A program made the translations under genes and the position numbers. Source: Microdochium bolleyi (taxonomy: Eukaryota > Ascomycota > Sordariomycetes > Xylariales > Microdochiaceae). From it: a DNA stretch of 17,685 bases. The notes below the pieces were generated by a model. That model ran no database searches. It worked only from the letters and a program-made list of their open reading frames with translations, and was not told where the DNA came from. The number at the start of each line of letters is the position of its first letter. The first letter of the stretch is position 1. The DNA lies in contig KQ964322.1 in assembly GCA_001566295.1 (NCBI GenBank), positions 1 through 17,685 of the forward strand, written 5' to 3'. Positions 9,646 to 17,685 of the stretch are shown here, piece after piece.

Positions 9646-9690
9646 ACCACCTTCACCACCTTCACCACCTTCACCACCTTCACCACCTTC
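9646..9690 (+). repeat. Five exact copies of a 9-bp repeat (ACCACCTTC)
   Basis: The unit ACCACCTTC is repeated five times without mismatch in the presumed promoter or leader of the gene at 10092. Such tracts usually vary in copy number between isolates. There is no evidence that it is translated. Confidence 0.9.
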
Positions 9691-9770
9691 GTTGTTACCA
9701 CGATTGCTATCGGCAGCAAAGACAACGCGGTACCTGCCTACCTCCGCGCCGATCTCATTCCGTCCTCCGG

Positions 9771-9800
9771 CCTGCCTGCCTGCCTGCCTGCCTGCCTGCC
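9771..9800 (+). repeat. CCTG tetranucleotide repeat, seven copies
   Basis: Seven perfect CCTG units plus a trailing CC lie 125 bases after the start of the 9-bp repeat. This is a probable length-variable microsatellite in non-coding DNA. Confidence 0.9.
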
Positions 9801-10091
9801 AAACTCGACGGCGACAAGACAATGCGCGAGCCTCTCTTGGCCTCTGTATTCGATCCGACGATACTGCTCTGACCCTCGCTCGCTTCGCACTCTAGCCCCT
9901 CGAAGCCGCCTGATCAACTCGTTGACGCCCTGCACATATATCTAGTGCTGTCATTCATGCGATTTCGCGGTCGCTCACCATTGACAAGAACATAAGCCTC
10001 TGCGCTAGTCAAGCAGGCGCGCCTGCCGGAATCTCCCTTTCAGAACTGAACCCCGCTACGCCGAGCCGATCGATCTGATCACGCAGCAGAT

Positions 10092-10902
10092 ATGGCACTT
10101 CAGCTCGCTCGCGTCGAGGACTACGATGTGAGAGACTTACCCCCTTCTTTCCTTCCTTCCTTCCTTTTCCCTTCTCTGGTGGCCCCGCCCTGTAGCCTGA
10201 TGTGTTCGAGCCTGATGCTGACTGGGTCTGTTGGACGATTCACAGCCATCTCACGATAGCGAAGCCGGGCTCCGCTGGCGCCGAAAGCTGCTCTGGATCG
10301 GTCCCGGTGGCGTCGAGTACGATGTCTGCCTCGAATTCGAAGTAGTCGGCTGCCGCCGCCGCGTTCTATTCTGGCTGCACTGGCAGCTTGTCAATGCCCT
10401 CGTCGACGGCAGTCCTGCTTTACGCCTCGCCCAGTACTCGCGCCTGAGCTCGCGCTCGCTAGGCGCTGACCACCACCGCGCTGACTTCTTCTTCGACCCT
10501 AGCTTCTAGAGGCGGCTCTGGGTCGAGCGAGACTACCACGCCGTCCTGGGCGTCATCTGCGACACCCGCGGCGAGCTTATCCCCGCCGAGATCGAGACCG
10601 ACGCAGCGGCCCCCTGGAGCTGCGAGAACTGCGCTACCCGCTTCATCCGCAACCTCCCCCCGACTTTCCCGCGCTGCCACCGACATAAGCTGACAGTCGA
10701 AGGCCCCGCGGCATGCGCCCAGTGCGCCCTCGACGGCGTTAGCTGTAATTGGACCTACAACGCCCAGCGGGCCGATGACCTGGACGCTGAGGCCTACGAG
10801 AGAATGCATCCGCTCGAGCGCTGGATCGAGTGCGACACGAGCCCCGAGGCTATCGCCCAATGGGAGCGTGACCAGCCTACGGCCCGCGCTCAGCGACAAT
10901 AG
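10092..10902 (+). pseudogene. Cys-rich putative zinc-binding protein interrupted by an in-frame TAG
   Basis: Exon 1 (10092-10127) encodes MALQLARVEDYD. An intron follows at 10128-10245 (GTGAGA donor, a pyrimidine tract with CCTT repeats, CTGAC branch-like site, CAG acceptor). Exon 2 continues from 10246 in a strongly G/C-ending codon style. At 10507-10509 the frame meets TAG, giving a 99-residue product. Exactly the same frame and codon style then continue for 130 codons to TAG at 10900-10902. The second half holds a Cys/His pattern (CENC, CHRH, CAQC, SC) typical of a small zinc-binding module of fungal proteins. Total length with the stop ignored is about 230 codons. The stop may be a nonsense mutation. 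It could also be removed by an intron, since TTCTTCTTCGACCCTAG precedes it, but I found no good in-frame donor. The family is not recognised. Confidence 0.5.
10151..10167 (+). repeat. CCTT-rich pyrimidine tract inside the first intron of the Cys-rich gene
   Basis: About four CCTT units occur in the intron at 10128-10245. They may act as a polypyrimidine element, although they are nearer the donor than the acceptor. Confidence 0.6.
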
Positions 10903-11371
10903 CTTACCCACGGGAAAGCTCCTAACTGTACTGCTGAGCGCTGCGATGCACTCAGAGGGAGAGGGACAGGGAGAGGGATATTTTAGTAATAGCCTGCTCG
11001 GGCCTGTACGGTGCCGCTGGCGATCTTGACTATGAAGCCATTGCCTTGTCCAGGAGCCGGAGGTACGCATGAGCATACAGGACTGAGGCAATTGTGAGCA
11101 TAGTGATTGGACCAGACTCCGAATTCTGGGAGAGAGTTTTTATTTGCTAGTTGTGGCCGAAAAGTCTACAAACAGCTCAATGTCAAGCTGCCAACCTTGA
11201 CTTTCTGCAAATCTCTGCCACATCTCATTCCGGCCTTCGTCCCTTAAAAAGAGCTCGGCAGCCGGAGTGTTAAGCACGGAGCTCAGTGTAAGTAGTTCTA
11301 GGCCTAGTAAACTGTGCGGTAGAGCTAAGGCTACCTCTCCTTAACAACTCCTACGTTCAGGAGTATGTATG
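10903..11371. other. Intergenic region between convergent genes
   Basis: This stretch lies between the 3' ends of the Cys-rich gene (plus strand) and the recombinase relic (minus strand). It contains a short purine-rich run (GGGAGAGGGACAGGGAGAGG near 10957-10976). I see no further gene, and no clear AATAAA on either strand. Confidence 0.4.
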
Positions 11372-13301
11372 CTACGTCTCGGCCTGCTGAGGATGGTTCT
11401 GAATGGCGTATCGGCCATCTTTGAGCTGGTCTCTTCTGCTCTCCAAGTCAAGAATCTCCGGGTCAACAGGCAGCGCGTCCCACACATCTTGAGGGACCAT
11501 ATCTCGACGGGCTGCCGGATCTCGTGTAAGACTCATATGCCCTAGCAGTTCGATGAGACTGTCTTCGGTAGGCTCATTCAAGAATGCGCTTTGGACGTCG
11601 AATTTAACCCGTTGGTTGATGTAAGCACTGTTGAATGTTGCCCATTTTGGATCGTGTCGCATGATCTGGCATCCGAGGTTTGACCTTCCTCACCTTGTTA
11701 GAAACATAAGATCGAGAAGGAAGCCATGAAGAACAAACGAACCATTAACAGCATTTGAGACTCCTCGGCGGAATGCTCTTGGGGTGATGTGATTCTCGAA
11801 ATCCGCCTCCAGGGACTGTCTCTTTAGGTCGGAACAAAGTTTGCTGTAGGGTAGTGGTGTGTCCTGGTCCTCAGGCGACGACTTGCAGCTCCGAAAAACT
11901 GGACGCTTGAGACATTCTCGCTTCCATCGAAGGGGAAGCGCATGCTGGTTGGCCTTTGGTTCTAATTGGTAGATATGGGCAGGGCTTTTTATCGCAGATG
12001 CTGCGAATGCACCATCCGCAATGGCCGAGACAATGATCGTATTGATTAAGCAGAAGATAGGGCGCCTCGCTTGTGGAAACCTATATATCGTTCTGTTCGG
12101 TGTCAGCGATGCGATGGAAAGGAAACATCGATGACAGAACAAGATGCACATACGGCTTTGGCTTCCGATCTACTCCCTTGTGATGAATCAATTTCACTAG
12201 CATTGCGAGTGAGATTACCCCACTCACTGGATCTCTGACGACCATCAGGTTGATGTCCTCGTAGCACAAGCACTTCGGTCGGCCTCGTCCCGTGGTCTCT
12301 TGGGTCAAGAGGTCTCTGAGCTTTCTCGAGTCCTCGTCCAGGGCATCGTCGTCTTCGATTTCTTCTTCGACATCAAAGGCTTGGAACAACCGTGTGACCC
12401 TCCCTCCCTCTGCTATCTTCTTCTCATTGTACACAAACTCTGCTGGCCGTGCACCAGTCCCTGACAAAGCCTGGCAGATCCCTGGAAGCGTTAGGATGCG
12501 ATGACGCTCATTCGGGAAAGTGCCGCGATCGAAAGCGATGTTGAAGATGAGGAGTGCGTGGAGATCATCTGCATTCAGCACTGGCTGATCTCTGAAGTTC
12601 GGGGGCTGCAAGTTGAATCGTGGAACCAGAATCTTCTTGTGCCACTACAAAATACTCATTAGTCAGATAGTCCGTTAGACAGCGCTCAGGCCAGCTGTGC
12701 AAGACATACTTTGTGAAGTTCTAGCGTAACAATTTGAGGAAATGTTTTGCGTGTACAGAGCACAAACAACTGCTTGAATTGTCGAAAGTAGACCCAGGTA
12801 GTCCCATAGGACCGCACCGCGCTCCTTTCGCAGATCCAAAGCAGGAAGTCCATGGCAATCGACTTGATTCTCTCGCCAGCTTCAAGTAGCACCGTTTGCC
12901 AGTCTCCAAGGTTTGATCGTTGCAGTATCTGCTCAGCTGTCAGTCGCGCCAAACATGGTAGTGGGATTTGCCAAGCAGTCCACCTACCTCTCCCATCTCT
13001 TTGCGGTGTCGACAACACCCTTCTGGGTTGCGAGAGACCAGACTGGAGGTATGAAATGTACGGATTCGAGCTTTTTGCGTAGGGCTGCATGTTGTGCGTT
13101 GTTGAGAGCATCTACGGCGGGGCTTCCACGAAGCTTTGCTTCCCGACTGTGAAATGACCGGAGGAAGTCTTCATGCGCGTGGACAGGCACTCGGGTGGCC
13201 ATGACGTCTTTGTACTCGTTCTGCTGGGCTCCAGCTCTTCGGCGATGAGATCGCGGTTCCTCATTGTGATATATACTACCTATGGCATAGGCGATCAACA
13301 T
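11372..13301 (-). pseudogene. DUF3435/FluG-domain tyrosine recombinase, four introns, at least two frameshifts
   Basis: Minus-strand exons are 13301-12988, 12928-12710, 12644-12154, 12092-11743 and 11693-11372. The introns (59, 65, 61 and 49 bp) have GTAGGT, GTATGT, GTATGT and GTTCGT donors and AG acceptors. Landmarks in order are LRGSPAVDALNNAQ, KGVVDTAKRWER, GTTWVYFRQFKQLF, GTGARPAEF (first Arg box), HHKGVDRKPKP, TPRAFRRGVSNAVNG (second Arg box) and MRHDPKWATFNSAYIN (candidate catalytic Tyr). These fit the fungal DUF3435 family of site-specific tyrosine recombinases, which includes Starship captains. The frame shifts by one base near 12907 (between RYCNDQT and GDWQTV) and again near 11664 (just before MRHDP), so no full-length protein can be made. 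The ATG at 13301 is the first in frame, though the real start may differ. Family membership is firm; mobility history is inferred. Confidence 0.88.
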
Positions 13302-15217
13302 CTTGTCACCCTCCCTAGCGCCCAAGGCAGGCTGAGTGGCATGAGAAGGGCGGCCCACGCGCACGGCCGTTAGGCCTGGACTGTGTGCCGCGCTGCGGTT
13401 GGTTGCCCCACTTCAGCGCTTAGAGCCCCCCTGGAGGGAACAGGATTCTGTCTTCTGTGAAGTACATGATACCTACACAGGACCTGCACAGAACACAATG
13501 GTGTTCGAGCATACTTAATTGACTCCCTAGCTCGCAATTAAGAAGCCCTCCAGCACCGCCTTTTATCTCCTCTGTGTAGTCTTTGTCGATGCGAACACGG
13601 ATTTGGTGGGGAATGCTCGGCGTCCAATCTGCATTGGGCCCATGCCTAGCGCCACAGACCGCGGCTGCCAGAGCCGTCGACATGTGAAGCTGTGTTAGGA
13701 ATTGTCGGCAAGCCTTCAGGGGCACAGAGGGTGGTGCCCGCTCCTGATGCATCCATCTCATAGGTCTCGATGTCAGAGCAGAGTCTTGATGCTGATGACG
13801 CAACAGAGCCGAGAGTGACTAGATAAATCTTCTTGCTGTCGTTCCCAAGTGGTATCGTCCACGGACGGATTCTGTGCCAAGAGCTGTGGAGTCTGTGAAC
13901 GCAGAATTGCCACGTTCTGTGATCACATCACTCCATTGTTGAACAGCCATGATTTGGCAGGAGTCGATGGCCAAGTGGGCTGCAATCTGGGTTTCTATGC
14001 AATTGTAGTGGGACTGGGTACCGTAATTCCCCAGGCAATGTAAATCACCTTGAGTAAAAGTAAGCGTTAGTACCCATGAGCGATTTCTCAGAACGACCCG
14101 CCGCCAGCAGGCCCATGGGGCCCCAGACGCAGCGCGGCTAATTTTGCGGGGCGCTGAACACGACCAAGGTACCTTAACTACCTACCTTGAGGTAAGCAAG
14201 TCGCTCTTCGAGTGGGGGGGGGGCGCGCCGGCTCATAAAGTAGAGGGCCGAGCCTGCAGTGCGGGCAAGACACTGCCCTTGCTCTAGACTAGTGGGTCCA
14301 GAAGTAGAGCAGAGGCGGAGTAGGCTCGGGGCCAGGCTCTCGCCCATCCTCGCTCTCCGACCCCACTTCTTCCGGGCCTGATGGCCGCTGTGAGACCCTG
14401 CCCGGTGCCAGGCTTTGCTGTGGCACAAAATAGGCATGCGCTCCATTCGTTCTGCTCTCTTGACCGCGCACGCCGAGATACGCGAAGCTTTCAAGGCTCG
14501 TTGATTGGCACTCTGAAGAGCAGCACTCGCGAGTGTGTGACGACTTGATCGATACATGCTGAACACGGAAGTCGGTTTGGCTGCAGAGAACCCCATCGAC
14601 ATGAGAAGCTGCCGTTCGTTGAAGCCAGCTGTGATGTGCACACCCGGCAAGATATGTACAACGTCCAAGTCTCACCTGCAAAAGTCATTGTTTGTACACA
14701 ACGGCTATGTTCTGTGTCTATGCATTGCTTGCATCACGCAGAGGCAAGGATGGTTTCGAGCGGACGACATTGATACATGTCTGAAAGCTTCGCAACCTGT
14801 GCACTTGAGCCAGGGCAGACTTCGCGCGCGCCGTAGCGGCGCAGGAACTCTCGCAACAGAGATTCAGCGACTGCACTCTTGTGCACGCCCAGTCGCCCTC
14901 CTCGTCTTCCCTGTAAGTGGCTCTTGGCCGTAGCCGCGTCAGACTAAAGCTCATATTCCGTAGGGAAATGTCTCGACCGCTTGCTCGCTGGTCTCGGTGA
15001 CCCCCCTGCTTGTCACGGTAATCATCGTTCAGCGAGGTCAACAGAGACATCCCATTAGTCTCATTAGAACCGGTCGCTGCGATCATGTGCATGGCTCACT
15101 GGAAGTACGTGCTTGATGTGCATAAAGCCACGAGGAGCCTCTGAGTTGACATCCAGACTTCCAACCACCAGCAGAAACCTGGTCACATCTGTGGGCACAG
15201 ATCACCTCAAGCACCGA
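13302..15217. other. Non-coding stretch upstream of the recombinase relic
   Basis: Overlapping frames at 13420-13803 (minus), 13849-14043 (plus), 14174-14690 (minus) and 14556-14933 (plus) show no domain, intron or start context I can defend. A run of ten G residues at 14214-14223 is followed by GGCGCGCC. No terminal repeat marking an element edge was found next to the recombinase start. Confidence 0.4.
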
Positions 15218-15704
15218 ATGCGAGCTGCCCAAGACCACCTCGCTCCGCCCGAGCCAACCGAAGCGGTTGTCCAAGCTGATGATGCTTCGCAAGCCACCGA
15301 ATTGATCCCTGGAGGCGTTGAGCATATTCCCGTACATGATAGTTCTTTGCCTACATTAATTAGAGAATGACACCACTGAACTTGATCGCGCCTTCTACCA
15401 GGCGCAGCTCGGGTCGTTCCGGGAGAAACACTGCGTTCCGCCGGGACACCAGGTGGGTTGGGGCCTGAACCTCGAACGCGCAGTCCGCGGTCGATGCACT
15501 ACCAGCACTGCGGATGCTGGGGATCAGCCAGCAGTTGATCCGATCTCCAGCCTTGATCTAGACCCCGTCTTTAGACAGGTGAGAGAGCAACGGAGAGCCC
15601 TCGACAAACGCGTTCCTGTCGGGGACTGTCATTCAAAGTTAACGCGGAGCATGACGTCGCCCGTTCAAGCGTTTCGCACCTTGGCTGATCTGATCGATTG
15701 TTAA
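15218..15704 (+). pseudogene. Weak candidate gene remnant split by a frameshift near 15366
   Basis: From the ATG at 15218 a frame of 50 codons ends at TGA 15368-15370 with ...SLPTLIRE. A second frame, open from 15360 to TAA at 15702-15704, takes over at once with NDTTELDRAFYQAQLGSF and continues for over 100 codons with balanced amino-acid composition (FREKHCVPPGHQVGWGLNLE). One missing base near 15366 would join them, so a broken gene is plausible. A spliced structure is possible too, but the only nearby donor (GTACAT at 15331) would make an intron too short for fungi. The family is not recognised. Confidence 0.25.
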
Positions 15705-17366
15705 TGCGAGTACTAACTCGTATCTAGTGCTTTCTCCCACTCGCACCAGTTTTGTTCGTTGCCATCTGGATCATCTCTCTGCCCAACCGTGGCGAGCTGC
15801 TTAGCCGGCTGGCTGACCGTGTGACGATGCAGACGATGCATGCAGGACAATGCTGCCGTCCTACCCAATAGGGAAGTGTGCAATGATGCTTGTGAGCATT
15901 AGGGCTCTTGCAGCCGGATGCGCCTGCGTCCGCAATGTGCTGCGCACAATGTGAGAGTGCGGAGAGGAATTGGAATCGAGGTCCGCAGGTTGCGCCTTCC
16001 CCTCTGACACGCAGTGGTGGTCGTGCTTCTGTCTTCAGAGCAAATGTGCGCGGCTCACCTGCGCCCAACTCCAGCCGCCACGCCATAGGACGCAGCTTAA
16101 TGCAACATATCTGTCCCTCTGCAGCACACGGCATGAGAGAGCTGGTAGAAAGCGCAGGCGAGCTCTGAGTTCGAGTCCTTATGCTGCCTCGTTGATTGCT
16201 ACAGGCACCTTGGATTGATATCTAAAGGTTCTATTCATGGATGTGAATTGGTTCGCGAAGGGAGCTCCGTGATGTGATGTCGGGATCGTTATCAACCCAA
16301 ATCAACGAGAAAAATGTGATGAGTGCTTCATAGGTGGTTGGGGTCTTCTCTTGTGACCAGAGCGTCGACCTCGTGCTGTTGAGTTCGTCGGAGAGGGCTG
16401 GACTGCTTTGCTGTCTCCGGCTTGAATGATTGGTTCTTCAAGGTGAGAGAAGCTGGTGTTAGCCGGAGCACGAGGATGCGGAGTACGACGAATTCGATGC
16501 AATATACCGCTCGGTAAAGTGGCTTCCAGCATAACGTGCTTGCGGTGAGTAGAATAAGAAGAAGCTGATGCGGCACAAGCCTCTTACATATAGAGTTCCA
16601 AAAACCAACAATATTGGAGGACGCTACCTTGTGACGTACCCAGTCCTCGACCTTGGAGCTTCCGTAAGACTGGACTTGACTAAGTCTGGCTCAGTATTGG
16701 GGGCCTTTCCTCGTTATGAAGTACCGAGAATTCGCGAAAGTCCTCCGGACTCGCTGCCTGGAGGTGGCCTTCTGGCGAGCTGTAGCACGGGGCGCGAGAG
16801 CTCCAGCAATGGGTTCATACACTTGTGACTCGCACCATTGGTGTAGCAGCTCTTCCCTGAAGCTTCTGTCTAGGCCTTCGAACCTGGAATTTGTTATCTG
16901 TAACCATAGGGTCCAGATGGCCCTCTGTGGTGCTGTTCTGGCATTCTATTGCGGCCCACATCGATGTTGTCGCAGGGACCCCGGAGCTTTCCGATTCAGG
17001 AGCTTGCAGGGCTGGGGTCTCTGCTATTGGAACACTGGCAGGCCTCAATTAGATGGATGAACCGGTGGAGAAGGCTTCAGCTGGGGACTCCAAGGTCCTT
17101 TGCTGTCCACTCTTCAACGTCATGGTCGTAAGTGGTGGCCCTGCGGACCAGTCTGCAACGATTGCCTCGAACGTGACTTTCAGCAAGACGACGGAATTAT
17201 AATGGATGCTCCTGCAGTTGTTTAGGCAATCAAGTGTCCCGTCTGGTCGACGATAGTGAGCCGAGGGAGAGACGCGACAATTTTCATCTGACAAAATACT
17301 CTTGAGTGTGATCTTCCCTAGCGACGCGTTTTGATTGCCCGTCTCCGTCGGTTCGTCCGGCATCGT
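15705..17366. other. Non-coding stretch, no gene recognised
   Basis: Several frames of 60-140 codons overlap on both strands, for example 15724-16134 minus, 16568-16828 plus and 17049-17435 minus. None has a recognisable motif, intron or convincing start. A tRNA-like T-loop sequence at 16169-16178 was examined and rejected. Confidence 0.4.
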
Positions 17367-17567
17367 ATGTCTGCTGCGAATAATTTTTGTAGTTTCGGTA
17401 CCCTTCCGGACGACAGAATTATCAAGGCCGCGCATTGGCTCCGAGGCTTGGAAAGCTTCCGAGAGCAGCCAGGGCTGATCGCCAACAAGGATCTCGAAGT
17501 AAAGCCCCTGGTAGGTACCAACACTCTTTCACAAAGCTTAACAAGGGGTGCAATTGGCGTTTTCTAG
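17367..17567 (+). other. Weak candidate coding segment near the right edge
   Basis: From ATG 17367 the frame reads MSAANNFCSFGTLPDDRIIK and continues with mixed helix-forming residues (AAHWLRGLESF, EQPGLIANKDLE). It is followed at 17511 by GTAGGT, with CTTAAC and TTTCTAG downstream, which would make a 57-bp intron (17511-17567). Read through, the frame stops at the TAG that is also the putative acceptor. If spliced, it stops two codons later (TGA). No family is recognised, and it could be a relic or chance. Confidence 0.2.
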
Positions 17568-17685
17568 ATTTCGTGACAATGTTAAGTATTGCATAACGTA
17601 CTCCATAAGTGGGTGGATCACCCAAGTGGATGGATCAGTCTTCGGGCACTCGTGAGATGGTGTCTAAGTTATTTCAACCACAACG

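Larger units (their letters stand above)
8871..10091 (+). promoter_or_regulatory. Upstream region of the Cys-rich gene, no gene recognised
   Basis: Open frames on both strands at 8872-9397 lack domains, introns or a good start, and I do not call them. From about 9400 to 10091 the plus strand is C- and T-rich with simple repeats, as in long fungal promoters and 5' leaders, and it leads into the ATG at 10092. No single TATA box stands out. Confidence 0.3.

Noticed and set aside
10459..11091. Minus-strand open frame of 210 codons
   Set aside because: It is opposite the Cys-rich gene and is open because of that gene's G/C-ending codons. It has no domain, intron or start context.
14214..14228. 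Run of ten G followed by CGCGCC
   Set aside because: Homopolymers are prone to length error. No G-quadruplex series or partner motif lies nearby.
16132..16190. tRNA-like sequence with GGTAGA and GTTCGAGTCC
   Set aside because: The D-arm-like and T-loop-like parts are about nine bases too close. The T-stem does not pair, and no anticodon arm can be drawn.
1..17685. CRISPR arrays, bacterial operons, riboswitches or phage genes
   Set aside because: No spaced direct repeats or Shine-Dalgarno-led gene strings are seen. The spliceosomal introns show eukaryotic nuclear DNA.

Overview
The window looks like nuclear DNA of a filamentous ascomycete (Pezizomycotina). The evidence is short introns (about 49-118 bp) with GTATGT/GTAGGT/GTGAGA-type donors, CTAAC/CTGAC-like branch sites and CAG/TAG acceptors, pyrimidine-rich upstream regions, and fungal families: an M16 insulinase (Ste23-like), small tandem-chromodomain proteins, and a DUF3435/FluG-domain tyrosine recombinase. 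The species cannot be told from the sequence. Gene density is low, and most recognisable genes are broken, truncated or stop-interrupted. This fits an accessory, transposon-influenced region rather than a conserved core locus.

Layout: (1) Positions 1-37, minus strand, hold the probable first codons of a gene that leaves the window on the left. (2) Positions 38-3300 are mostly non-coding, with a cluster of small perfect hairpins at 1624-1872. (3) Positions 3305-3517 carry a short fragment with an HHxxxDG-like motif, probably a relic of a BAHD-type acyltransferase. (4) Positions 4159-5127 hold the best intact gene, a three-exon tandem-chromodomain protein of 272 residues. (5) Positions 5819-6284, minus strand, hold an unrecognised protein remnant with three in-frame stops. 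It directly abuts (6) the C-terminal third of an M16 insulinase-family gene at 6294-7514, which has a clean intron but has lost the catalytic N-terminal part. (7) Positions 7573-8870 are relatively AT-rich with two perfect hairpins. (8) Positions 8871-10091 are a CT-rich upstream region with two microsatellite-like tracts, leading to (9) a Cys-rich putative zinc-binding protein at 10092-10902 that is interrupted by one in-frame TAG. (10) Positions 11372-13301, minus strand, hold a DUF3435/FluG-domain tyrosine-recombinase gene with four introns and at least two frameshifts, so it is a pseudogene. (11) Positions 13302-17685 contain only weak candidates.

The genes do not form a pathway. The most informative element is the recombinase relic. 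Its family includes the captains of Starship giant transposons, and its orientation would put any cargo on the left (positions 1-11371). No element borders were found, so that link is inference. The strongest biological leads are the recombinase relic, the stop-interrupted Cys-rich gene, the junction at about 6285-6294, the chromodomain gene with one degenerate and one canonical-looking domain, and the hairpin cluster.
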